This document shows, in pieces, positions 1-5,617 of a stretch of 7,295 nt of DNA. The number at the start of each line of letters is the position of its first letter. Positions within the stretch are counted from its first letter, which is position 1. A model generated the notes under the pieces. That model worked only from the letters and a program-made list of their open reading frames with translations, made no database searches and was not told where the DNA came from. Position numbers and translations under genes: made by a program. The stretch comes from Acidocella sp. (GTDB taxonomy: Bacteria; Pseudomonadota; Alphaproteobacteria; Acetobacterales; Acetobacteraceae): NCBI GenBank assembly GCA_029077775.1, contig JAQNCU010000139.1, positions 1 to 7,295 of the forward strand, in the 5' to 3' direction.

Positions 1-1039
1 CCAGATCAAAGCCGCAATCAGCACAGCGCTCCACCATGCCCTTGAAACGGCGGCGGACATCGGCAGGGCCAAGGTGGCTCATCTGAATCCATACGCCGCC
101 GTCAGGCGTGGCATAGCCTTTCAATATCCGGTCCATGATGCTGCGGCTGACGACATCGCGGGTAGCGCGCTCACCTTGCGGATCATATAGGTGCATGAAC
201 CTCTCGCCGGAACTATCCAGCAGCCAGCCGCCAGCGCCGCGCAAGCCCTCTTCGAGCACGGTTCCTGTCATGCGGGTGTCGTCGCCAGCCAGCAGGCCCG
301 TCGGGTGGAATTGCACCATTTCCATATCCCGCAACGGCAGCCCAAACCGCAGGGCCATCGCAAGACCATCACAGGTTTTGTCCCCAGATGGCGTATGATA
401 CCGATACATAGTTGGGCCGCCGCCCGTTGCCAGTAAAACAGCCTTGGCCCGCGCAAGGACTATTTCGCCGCTGCGCATGTCCAGCAGCAGAACGCCGGCT
501 ATTGTCTCACCGTCCGCAGACGCGATCAGGTCAAGCGCGCGATGGTCTTCGAGACGGTTCACGTCACGCTTCCAGACTTGCTCGGCCAACCTGTTGACGA
601 TCTCTATACCTGTGAGATCGCCTTTGTGAACCGTTCGATCAAAGGTTTGGCCCGCAAAGGCTTTCTGATGCACGCTGCCATCAGGATTGCGATCAAAGAA
701 ACAGCCAAGTTCGGTTTCCAGTTCGCGAATGCGGATCTGTGCACCTTCTACCAGCTTCCACGCCAAGGTCTGATTGTTAAGCCATTTGCCGCCGTTGATC
801 GTGTCCATAAAATGTCGCTCGACTGAATCGCCGGGCGCGAGCGCCACGTTGTAACCACCTTGCACCATGCGCGTGCAGCCACATTTTCCGAGCAGGCCTT
901 TGACTACAATCGTCACGTCAAGTTCTGGCGCGAGCTTTTTTGCGTGCAATGCCGCGAAAAGGCCTGCGCCGCCGGCACCCAGAATTAAAATATCGGTCGT
1001 GATCTCTCTCATTTGGGACATGCTGCGCGGCATCGGCAT
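1..1039 (-). CDS. sdhA: Succinate dehydrogenase/fumarate reductase-like flavoprotein subunit (SdhA/FrdA family), 3' end outside window
   Basis: This is the FAD-binding catalytic subunit of the dehydrogenase; 346 residues are visible of a family length near 550-600. The frame is open to the left edge. The FAD dinucleotide fold starts at GAGGAG (21-26). QGG at 60-62, ATGGG at 204-208, MEMVQFHPTGL (239-249, with His245), LRGAGGWLL (266-274), GERFM (278-282) and TRDVVSRSIM (293-302, with Arg294) follow in family order. His245 and Arg294 correspond to substrate and proton-transfer residues of SDH/FRD. The covalent-FAD His is replaced by Cys55, and the substrate-loop Thr of the TEG motif by Glu263. 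The start at 1039 has GGAAAG four bases ahead; in-frame ATGs at 1033, 1021 and 1012 are alternatives. It should partner the iron-sulfur and anchor subunits encoded about 2.3 kb upstream. The sdhA symbol is a family label only. Confidence 0.9.
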   Translation of the reverse strand, partial: MPMPRSMSQMREITTDILILGAGGAGLFAALHAKKLAPELDVTIVVKGLLGKCGCTRMVQGGYNVALAPGDSVERHFMDTINGGKWLNNQTLAWKLVEGAQIRIRELETELGCFFDRNPDGSVHQKAFAGQTFDRTVHKGDLTGIEIVNRLAEQVWKRDVNRLEDHRALDLIASADGETIAGVLLLDMRSGEIVLARAKAVLLATGGGPTMYRYHTPSGDKTCDGLAMALRFGLPLRDMEMVQFHPTGLLAGDDTRMTGTVLEEGLRGAGGWLLDSSGERFMHLYDPQGERATRDVVSRSIMDRILKGYATPDGGVWIQMSHLGPADVRRRFKGMVERCADCGFDL

Positions 1040-1069
1040 TGGGCTTTCCAATCCATCTTTCTTGGGTCC
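1040..1069 (-). promoter_or_regulatory. Short intergenic leader with weak ribosome binding site before the flavoprotein
   Basis: This is the longest gap in the window, 30 bases. It holds GGAAAG (1049-1044), four bases before ATG 1039. No terminator hairpin or convincing promoter is visible, so the flavoprotein is probably part of the same transcript. Confidence 0.55.
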
Positions 1070-1681
1070 TCAATCCTCCGCACCAAGGGCGGCGAGCACG
1101 TCATCCCGACGACTTCGGACATCATTCTGGACCTGCGTGAACAGGGAACCACCATGGGAATCCATGCCAACCAGCAGCGGACCAAATCCGCTTATGCGAA
1201 AGTGCCACAGACTTTCAGGATTGAGATCATCGAAGTCAACGGCTTCGATCGCTTCGATCCAGGTTGTCTGCAGCGCTGCAGCGCCGCCGACAATCGCAAG
1301 ATAGACACCGCCGATTTCCTTGAATGCACTGAGCGACGCCTCACCCATGCCGCCCTTGCCAATGATCACCCTGACGCCCTCGCGCAGCATCAGCGCGCGC
1401 GTGAAGCGCTCCATACGCATGGAGGTGGTCGTGCCGATGCAGATGGGTTCGTAACCGGCTGGAGCTTCTTGCGAAACCTCGACCTTGCGAACGTTTGGCG
1501 CGGTATGAATGACGGCATGCCCGCGAAGATCAAGCTTGGTGCGGCGATCCTTGTCGAACATGGCGATCAGCGTCGCATCGCGCAAACCAAACAGGGTTTG
1601 CTCAAGTGTCACTGTATCGGCCACTCCAAGCGCTCGAATCTGGTCCTCGCTCACCGGCGTCGTCAGAATATGGTGGGTCAT
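1070..1681 (-). CDS. Class I fumarase / tartrate dehydratase-type hydratase, beta subunit
   Basis: This is the second subunit of the hydro-lyase, 203 residues, equivalent to the C-terminal domain of single-chain class I fumarases. Recognisable segments are LRDATL (33-38), GTTTSMRMERF (83-93, matching the G-P-T-T-S/A-x-R-M substrate-contact loop), GKGGM (108-112), LAIVGGAAAL (128-137), ESLWHF (156-161) and GFGPLLVGMDSHGGSLF (165-181). Two positions depart from the forms I remember: HTAPN (59-63) where a Y/F-x-G-P stretch is common, and Leu38 where ARDAAH-type members have His. The start at 1681 is chosen because GGGAGG lies five bases upstream, fused to the alpha-subunit TAG. A longer in-frame opening to 2110 runs out of frame across the alpha gene and is not believable. 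The flavoprotein gene follows after 30 bases. Alpha and beta should form one heteromeric enzyme. Confidence 0.92.
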   Translation of the reverse strand: MTHHILTTPVSEDQIRALGVADTVTLEQTLFGLRDATLIAMFDKDRRTKLDLRGHAVIHTAPNVRKVEVSQEAPAGYEPICIGTTTSMRMERFTRALMLREGVRVIIGKGGMGEASLSAFKEIGGVYLAIVGGAAALQTTWIEAIEAVDFDDLNPESLWHFRISGFGPLLVGMDSHGGSLFTQVQNDVRSRRDDVLAALGAED

Positions 1682-1686
1682 GAAAG

Positions 1687-1694
1687 CCTCCCTA
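1687..1694 (-). promoter_or_regulatory. Stop-fused Shine-Dalgarno (TAGGGAGG) before the hydratase beta subunit
   Basis: The alpha-subunit TAG runs into GGGAGG, five bases before ATG 1681. It fixes the beta start and mirrors the arrangement at the alpha start, which fits equal expression of both subunits. Confidence 0.8.
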
Positions 1695-2567
1695 GACGCC
1701 AAACGCGATGCCGCCCGGCGTGATGACGGCGCGCGCGCGCCGCGCCGAGTGACACTGGATATTGACCGCGACAGGCACAAGCGTGATGTGGGTTGCGGCG
1801 ATCTCGACATGGACTTCGAACGCCGTCGCGCGCCCGCCGAGCCCCTGCGGACCAATGCCAAGTTCATTGACAGCTTTAGAAAGCTGGGATTCGATAATGG
1901 CACCCTCTGGATCAGCGCTGATCGACCCAATCGCACGGGTTGCGGCAATCTTGGCCAGATGCATGCATAGGTCCGACGTGCCTCCCAGCCCGACACCGAC
2001 GATAGTTGGCGGGCAGACACGGCCGCCCGATTCAATAATCCTGTCGATGATGAAGCCTTTGGCTGCCTTGATCCCGTCAGCGGGGGTAAACATCTTGAGG
2101 TAAGAGCCACTCTCAGACCCGGACCCCTTTGGAATCATTTCGATATCGACGGTTTCCTCACGCTCGTCAAAATCGAAATTGATAATAGGCACCCGCAAGC
2201 CACAGGATGTGTGCTCGTTAAAACGGGTGACGGGATGCACAACCGAAGAGCGCAGCGGATGATCATGCGTCGCCCGTTCGCATCCCCGCCGGATGGCTTC
2301 CTTGAGCGCGGCCCCGTCAAAACTGACGTCACGTCCGATCATCACGTTATAGATGGGAATCCCGGTGTCCTGACAGAGCAAATTGCGCGTACGTTCAGCC
2401 ACCGCAACATTCTGGATCATGGTGCCCAGAATTGCTTTGCCGGTGTCGTTTGTTTCGTCGCGAAGCAGTCGATCAAAACCTGTCTTTACATCATCCGGCA
2501 ATAATTTAAGCGCTCGAATGTAGAGGGTCTTGCTGATATCTTCAATTTCCTTGAGATTGAGATCCAT
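1692..2567 (-). CDS. Class I fumarase / tartrate dehydratase-type hydratase, alpha subunit
   Basis: This is the iron-sulfur-cluster subunit of a two-subunit, oxygen-sensitive [4Fe-4S] hydro-lyase that adds or removes water at a C4-dicarboxylate double bond (fumarate/malate or tartrate/oxaloacetate in known members). At 291 residues it matches the alpha-subunit length. The three cluster cysteines are visible: Cys65 (LCQDTGIP), Cys185 (GGRVCPPTIVGVGLGGT) and Cys272 (NIQCHSARRA). GPQGLGG at 239-245 followed by EVHVEIAATH is also typical. The segment KGSGSESGS (147-155) replaces what I recall as the commoner KGGGSENMS, a possible sign of altered substrate contacts. The ATG at 2567 has AGGAGG five bases upstream, and that sequence shares bases with the TAG stop of the exporter gene. 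The beta subunit starts 10 bases after the stop. The exact substrate is not fixed by the sequence. Confidence 0.92.
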   Translation of the reverse strand: MDLNLKEIEDISKTLYIRALKLLPDDVKTGFDRLLRDETNDTGKAILGTMIQNVAVAERTRNLLCQDTGIPIYNVMIGRDVSFDGAALKEAIRRGCERATHDHPLRSSVVHPVTRFNEHTSCGLRVPIINFDFDEREETVDIEMIPKGSGSESGSYLKMFTPADGIKAAKGFIIDRIIESGGRVCPPTIVGVGLGGTSDLCMHLAKIAATRAIGSISADPEGAIIESQLSKAVNELGIGPQGLGGRATAFEVHVEIAATHITLVPVAVNIQCHSARRARAVITPGGIAFGV

Positions 2568-2572
2568 AACGC

Positions 2573-2579
2573 CCTCCTA
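2573..2579 (-). promoter_or_regulatory. Stop-fused Shine-Dalgarno (TAGGAGG) before the hydratase alpha subunit
   Basis: The TAG stop of the exporter runs directly into AGGAGG, five bases before ATG 2567. This is the strongest ribosome binding site in the window. It fixes the alpha start and suggests coupled but efficient initiation. Confidence 0.8.
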
Positions 2580-3311
2580 GAAGATCAGACTTAAGCCCGA
2601 TAATGCAACACCAACAGCCAGAACGCGGCGGAAAGTCGTTTCGTTGAAGAGCCCAAAGAGGTGCCAACCAAGCCAAACGCCTGCCAGCAGGGCCGGAAGT
2701 GCCAGAACGATCAGCCACAGCCCGGATCGATCAAGACCAAAGACGCCAATCATCAGCAAAGTCGCGACCTGCGCAACGATGATATAGGGTTGATATACCG
2801 CGCGGGCTTCCATCGGCGGCCAGCCGCGCAATTGCGTCCAGATCATCGGCAGTACCCCCGAAAACCCACCCAAACCACCGAGTATGCCACCAACAAACCC
2901 AACAGTGCTATCCGCGGCGCGACCGCCCCTTGCAGTGCTGGGAAGGCGATGCACCACCAAAGCATAAATGCCGAATATAACGAGAAGAGCACCAAGAATG
3001 TGCTTCAGGACGGCCAAATCGAGGTCGGTCAGCAGCCAAACGCCTAACGGGACACCGAGCAGACAGCCTACCACAAAGGGCCAGAGCCTACTGAACATGA
3101 TCAAGCGGCGCATCGGCCAGACCATCCCACTGTGCAAAATAGCACCGCATCCAACAACGAGCGTTGTTGTTTGAACAGGCGTGAGACGATGCAGCCAGAT
3201 CGACGATGCTGCCAAGGCAAATCCAAATCCGCCCGCACCCGCAACAAATGCACCAAAAAATGCGCCGGACCAAAGGACGATAAGAAAGTTGAAGGTCAGG
3301 GCACTGGTCAT
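2577..3311 (-). CDS. TauE/SafE family membrane protein (putative sulfite/organosulfonate or other anion exporter)
   Basis: This polytopic inner-membrane protein has 244 residues and about seven to eight hydrophobic segments, the usual size for TauE/SafE (formerly DUF81). It carries the internal duplication of the family: GAFVAGAGGFGFAL (about 18-31) in the N-terminal half and GFVGGILGGLGGFSGVLP (about 138-155) in the C-terminal half. Characterised or proposed members export sulfite, sulfoacetate or related anions during sulfonate catabolism, but the family is broad and many members have no known substrate. The start at 3311 is preferred over an in-frame ATG at 3389. ATG 3311 overlaps the SdhC stop as ATGA and has AGGTGG seven bases upstream, and the longer N-terminus is not hydrophobic or family-like. 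Being translationally coupled between the dehydrogenase and hydratase genes suggests it handles a product or by-product of that pathway. The export role is inference. Confidence 0.88.
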   Translation of the reverse strand: MTSALTFNFLIVLWSGAFFGAFVAGAGGFGFALAASSIWLHRLTPVQTTTLVVGCGAILHSGMVWPMRRLIMFSRLWPFVVGCLLGVPLGVWLLTDLDLAVLKHILGALLVIFGIYALVVHRLPSTARGGRAADSTVGFVGGILGGLGGFSGVLPMIWTQLRGWPPMEARAVYQPYIIVAQVATLLMIGVFGLDRSGLWLIVLALPALLAGVWLGWHLFGLFNETTFRRVLAVGVALSGLSLIF

Positions 3312-3324
3312 GACGGTACCACCT
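3308..3324 (-). promoter_or_regulatory. Ribosome binding site and ATGA overlap of the TauE/SafE gene
   Basis: AGGTGG (3324-3319) lies seven bases before ATG 3311, and that ATG overlaps the SdhC-like stop as ATGA. Both features support the shorter start of the exporter over the ATG at 3389. Confidence 0.75.
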
Positions 3325-3691
3325 GAACCGAACCCATCTGAACATTGAGCAGAAAAAGCAGGCCGCAGGCCAGAGCGAAAGCGAAACATATGGCGATGGT
3401 CACTGCCGTTCGCTCATGCAGATTGAGAAACTCTATGGCCAGAAGTCGCAGCCCGCAGGCCAGATGGACGGCGAGCGAAGTAACCAAGCCAACCTCGAGC
3501 ACCTTGATGACGGGGTTATTCGTAACATTCATAAAGCGCTCGAAGGCCTTGGCCCCCGACAGCGCCGCGCCCAGCGCGAGAAAATGTGCGGGCAAAAATA
3601 CCGTGAGCGCCAGCCCGGACAGGCGGTGAACGAGCGCTGCCACCACCCCTGCCCGCCGTTGCGAGCGCATGAAGCTGGTTGATCGTTTCAT
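3308..3691 (-). CDS. Succinate dehydrogenase-like cytochrome b membrane subunit (SdhC-like)
   Basis: This is the second membrane anchor, 127 residues with three hydrophobic helices (about 20-42, 63-86 and 97-116). HRLSG at 22-26 matches the SdhC signature H-R-x-S/T-G that contributes to the quinone pocket. HLACGLRLL starting at His76 matches the helix-II motif in which the His is an axial haem-b ligand in SdhC. Together with His64 of the preceding anchor this predicts a single haem b bridged between two subunits, as in four-subunit SDH complexes. The N-terminal ~15 residues are basic (KRSTSFMRSQRR) and should be cytoplasmic. Both ends are in ATGA overlaps: with the preceding anchor at 3688-3691 and with the TauE/SafE gene at 3308-3311. 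Family assignment is good. Whether the complex normally oxidises or reduces its dicarboxylate is inferred from context only. Confidence 0.87.
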   Translation of the reverse strand: MKRSTSFMRSQRRAGVVAALVHRLSGLALTVFLPAHFLALGAALSGAKAFERFMNVTNNPVIKVLEVGLVTSLAVHLACGLRLLAIEFLNLHERTAVTIAICFAFALACGLLFLLNVQMGSVQVVPS

Positions 3692-4017
3692 GCCACAAAG
3701 ACCCCATAAGCCGCGCGCAAACCCAAGGCGAGCAACATCAATGCAAATGCAAAGAGCGAGGCATCAATGCGGTGACCCCACCAGCCGAGCCATTCGCGCA
3801 GAATATTACGCAGCCCTATGGGTCCATGAATGGCGGCAGCAATCACAAAGGTCGAATAAAGCGCAAGGAATGCCAGATTGCCATGGGTGCGTTGGAGAAT
3901 ATGACCTGCAGTCAAACCGTGCTGCGCCGCGTAAATTATGGTCACAAGGTGGATCGCAACAGCGAAGGCCAGGATGACCGCCGTCATGCGTTGCGCGATG
4001 AACAGGGCAGAATTCAT
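3688..4017 (-). CDS. Succinate dehydrogenase-like membrane anchor subunit (SdhD-like)
   Basis: This small integral membrane protein has 109 residues and three predicted helices (about 12-30, 48-72 and 86-104), the SdhC/SdhD anchor topology. Near the N-terminus is QRMTAVILAF, resembling the R-x-T/S-x quinone-side motif of anchors. In the second helix, IHGPIGLRNIL places His64 where E. coli SdhD has its haem-b ligand (from memory, IHAWIGMWQ). The start at 4017 is chosen over a longer in-frame ATG at 4137. The longer N-terminus is hydrophilic, lies wholly inside the iron-sulfur gene in another frame, and has no family resemblance. ATG 4017 overlaps the upstream TGA as ATGA and has AAGGT six bases ahead. 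The gene overlaps the next one by ATGA (3688-3691). It probably pairs with the following anchor to hold one b-type haem and the quinone. Calling it D rather than C is tentative. Confidence 0.85.
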   Translation of the reverse strand: MNSALFIAQRMTAVILAFAVAIHLVTIIYAAQHGLTAGHILQRTHGNLAFLALYSTFVIAAAIHGPIGLRNILREWLGWWGHRIDASLFAFALMLLALGLRAAYGVFVA

Positions 4018-4733
4018 GTTGTGACCTTTAGAGCCGCGCGCGCCGACGCGCGTTTCAGGCCGCCGATAGCGTAAGTCGGTGCCAGATTCTTGGGGCACAA
4101 TCTCGTGCAGCTCATGTGGGTATGGCAGGAATGGCACCCTCCAACCGCAGCGACAGCTGCGAGGCGCTCCGTTTGCCCCCTGTCGCGCACGTCATTGACC
4201 AGCGTCCAGGCGCGGTTCAGCGCGGCCGGCCCGAGATAATCGCGATCCCAGGCAACGACGTCGCAGGCCGAATAGCAAATGCCGCAACCAATGCACTCAA
4301 CGCCTGCGTCTACGGCTCGGCGCTCAGCACTATTTGGCTTGACGATGGCAAAGTCGGCCAGTGGCACGCTCCCAGGCTCGAAAACGCCTTTGGCCTTTTG
4401 CCATTTTACAAAAAACGTCGTCATGTCGACAACGAGGTCCTTGACGACCGGCAGATTGCGCAAGGGTTGCAGCTTCAGTATCCCCTTTCTTGCCACAGCG
4501 GACACGCGGGTTCTGCACGTCCAACGCGGCGCGCCGTTCACAGTCATGGCGCAAGAACCGCACATACCGACACGGCAAGCATAGCGGTAGGCAAGGTCAG
4601 GCTCTTGCCCCCTTTGGATTTCGGTCACGACGTCAAGAACGGTTTGCGCCGCGCGCGTCGCGAGACGGTAAGTTTGAAACTCGCCATCTTCCTGACCACG
4701 CCAGATCCGAACCGTGAGTTCCGTCCCCGTCAT
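4014..4733 (-). CDS. sdhB: Succinate dehydrogenase/fumarate reductase-like iron-sulfur subunit (SdhB family)
   Basis: This electron-transfer subunit carries electrons from the flavoprotein to the membrane quinone site. It has 239 residues from the ATG at 4733, matching the ~240-residue family length. The N-terminal ferredoxin domain has [2Fe-2S] ligands Cys53, Cys58, Cys61 and Cys73 (CRVGMCGSC then WTC). The C-terminal domain has Cys147-x2-Cys150-x2-Cys153-x3-Cys157 and Cys203-x5-Cys209-x3-Cys213-Pro. This is the arrangement that holds [4Fe-4S] and [3Fe-4S] clusters in SdhB. GPAAL (168-172) and LAPTYAIGGLK (217-227) also match the family. Two differences are visible: Asp158 replaces the Pro that normally follows the fourth Cys, and there is an extra Cys200. 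The start at 4733 is chosen because its ATGA overlaps the permease stop. An in-frame ATG at 4748 would add five residues and cannot be excluded. The sdhB symbol is a family label, not a claim of housekeeping function. Confidence 0.93.
   Translation of the reverse strand: MTGTELTVRIWRGQEDGEFQTYRLATRAAQTVLDVVTEIQRGQEPDLAYRYACRVGMCGSCAMTVNGAPRWTCRTRVSAVARKGILKLQPLRNLPVVKDLVVDMTTFFVKWQKAKGVFEPGSVPLADFAIVKPNSAERRAVDAGVECIGCGICYSACDVVAWDRDYLGPAALNRAWTLVNDVRDRGQTERLAAVAAVGGCHSCHTHMSCTRLCPKNLAPTYAIGGLKRASARAALKVTT
4730..4733 (-). promoter_or_regulatory. ATGA stop/start overlap deciding the iron-sulfur subunit start
   Basis: The permease TGA and the iron-sulfur subunit ATG share bases in an ATGA. No strong Shine-Dalgarno precedes either this ATG or the alternative at 4748, so re-initiation by ribosomes finishing the permease is the likely mode. 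This junction joins the importer to the dehydrogenase genes. Confidence 0.7.
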
Positions 4734-5617
4734 CGCTGCATGCCCCATTTTTCAACCGTATGGGCTTCGATGGTGCGGAACAGAACCGATTCCACAAGCA
4801 GCCCGATAATAATGACCGTCAACAGTCCGGCGAAAACACTTGACGTGTTAAGCTCCTCGCGCGCCTCGAATATATACCAGCCCAGCCCGCCCGAGCGCGA
4901 GGAGACCCCAAACACCAGCTCCGCCGCAATCAGCGTTCGCCAGGCGAAAGCCCAGCCGATCTTGATGCCCGTCAAAATCGAGGGAAACGCTGCGGGCATA
5001 AGCACAGTGACCACATAACGAACACCGCTTAATCCATAATTGCGTCCACTCATCCGCAATGTTTCGGGAACCGAGCGAAAGCCCGAACTGGTGTTGAGCG
5101 CAATGGCCCACAGGACGCCGTGCACAAGCACGAAAACCAGCGAAGGTGTGCCGAGGCCAAACCAGATCAGCGCCAAGGGTAGTAATGCAATAGCGGGCAA
5201 GGGGTTGAATATCGCGGTCAGCGTGGAGAGTATGTCATCGCCGAGTCGCGTCGAAACCGCCAGCGTCGTGAGCACCGCCGCCAGCACGACACCCGCCGCG
5301 TAGCCGATCAAAAGCACTTCCAACGATGCCTCGGTGCGTTTTAGCAAGGTCCCGTCGCCAAAGTCATGAATCATCACCTTGAGGGTGTCAGTCAGGGTCG
5401 GAAACAACAGCGAATTGTGCAGCCAAAGCGCGTAGAGCTGCCAGATCAGCGCCAAGGCGGCGAGGATCGCGCACCGCCGAAACAACGCATTATCAAGCAG
5501 CCGCTGCAGCGGCGAAAGCGGACGCACGACCTCGCCGACAGTGGTCGCGTCAATCGGAACACGGTCGAATTCCGGGCGCGCGACCTGTTGCGTTTTCACA
5601 ATAAGACCGCCACTCAT
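4730..5617 (-). CDS. ABC transporter permease, NitT/TauT (SsuC/TauC-like) family
   Basis: This is the inner-membrane channel subunit of the importer, 295 residues, slightly longer than the usual ~250-280 because of a ~45-residue hydrophilic N-terminal tail. About six membrane segments can be seen, roughly at 48-68, 100-122, 140-165 (ending in the conserved PLALIWFGLGTPSLVFV), 166-178, 225-240 and 260-280. The EAA-type coupling loop that docks on the ATPase runs from about 185 to 220 (ETLRMSGRNYG then VLMPAAFPSILTGIKIG); the first Ala-Ala of the consensus is Thr-Leu here. The start codon overlaps the ATPase stop (ATGA), and the stop TGA overlaps the next gene's ATG in the same way. This ties the importer genes directly to the dehydrogenase genes downstream. 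The protein probably acts as a homodimer with two ATPase subunits. Family assignment is secure; the substrate is not determined. Confidence 0.94.
   Translation of the reverse strand: MSGGLIVKTQQVARPEFDRVPIDATTVGEVVRPLSPLQRLLDNALFRRCAILAALALIWQLYALWLHNSLLFPTLTDTLKVMIHDFGDGTLLKRTEASLEVLLIGYAAGVVLAAVLTTLAVSTRLGDDILSTLTAIFNPLPAIALLPLALIWFGLGTPSLVFVLVHGVLWAIALNTSSGFRSVPETLRMSGRNYGLSGVRYVVTVLMPAAFPSILTGIKIGWAFAWRTLIAAELVFGVSSRSGGLGWYIFEAREELNTSSVFAGLLTVIIIGLLVESVLFRTIEAHTVEKWGMQR

Noticed and set aside
1268..1281. Perfect 14-base palindrome CTGCAGCGCTGCAG
   Set aside because: It sits inside the hydratase beta coding region in an Ala-rich stretch (GGAAALQT), so coding and GC bias explain it; no operator context.
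1013..1723. Plus-strand open frame of 236 residues
   Set aside because: It is antisense to the hydratase beta subunit, whose motifs are clear, and it has no recognisable domain of its own.
1728..1746. Run of alternating GC dinucleotides
   Set aside because: It encodes the ARRARA stretch next to the third cluster cysteine of the hydratase alpha subunit; codon choice explains it.
1682..2110. In-frame upstream extension of the hydratase beta subunit to an ATG at 2110
   Set aside because: It overlaps the well-supported alpha subunit in another frame, its translation resembles no family, and ATG 1681 has a strong ribosome binding site.
3312..3389. Longer N-terminus for the TauE/SafE protein
   Set aside because: It would overlap the SdhC-like gene out of frame and lacks family features; AGGTGG and ATGA support the start at 3311.
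4018..4137. Longer N-terminus for the first membrane anchor
   Set aside because: It is hydrophilic, lies inside the iron-sulfur gene, and the ATGA at 4014-4017 gives a better start.
4116..5018. Plus-strand open frame of 300 residues
   Set aside because: It lies opposite the iron-sulfur subunit and permease, its translation is low-complexity and Arg/Pro-rich, and it matches no family; it is a shadow of minus-strand codon bias.
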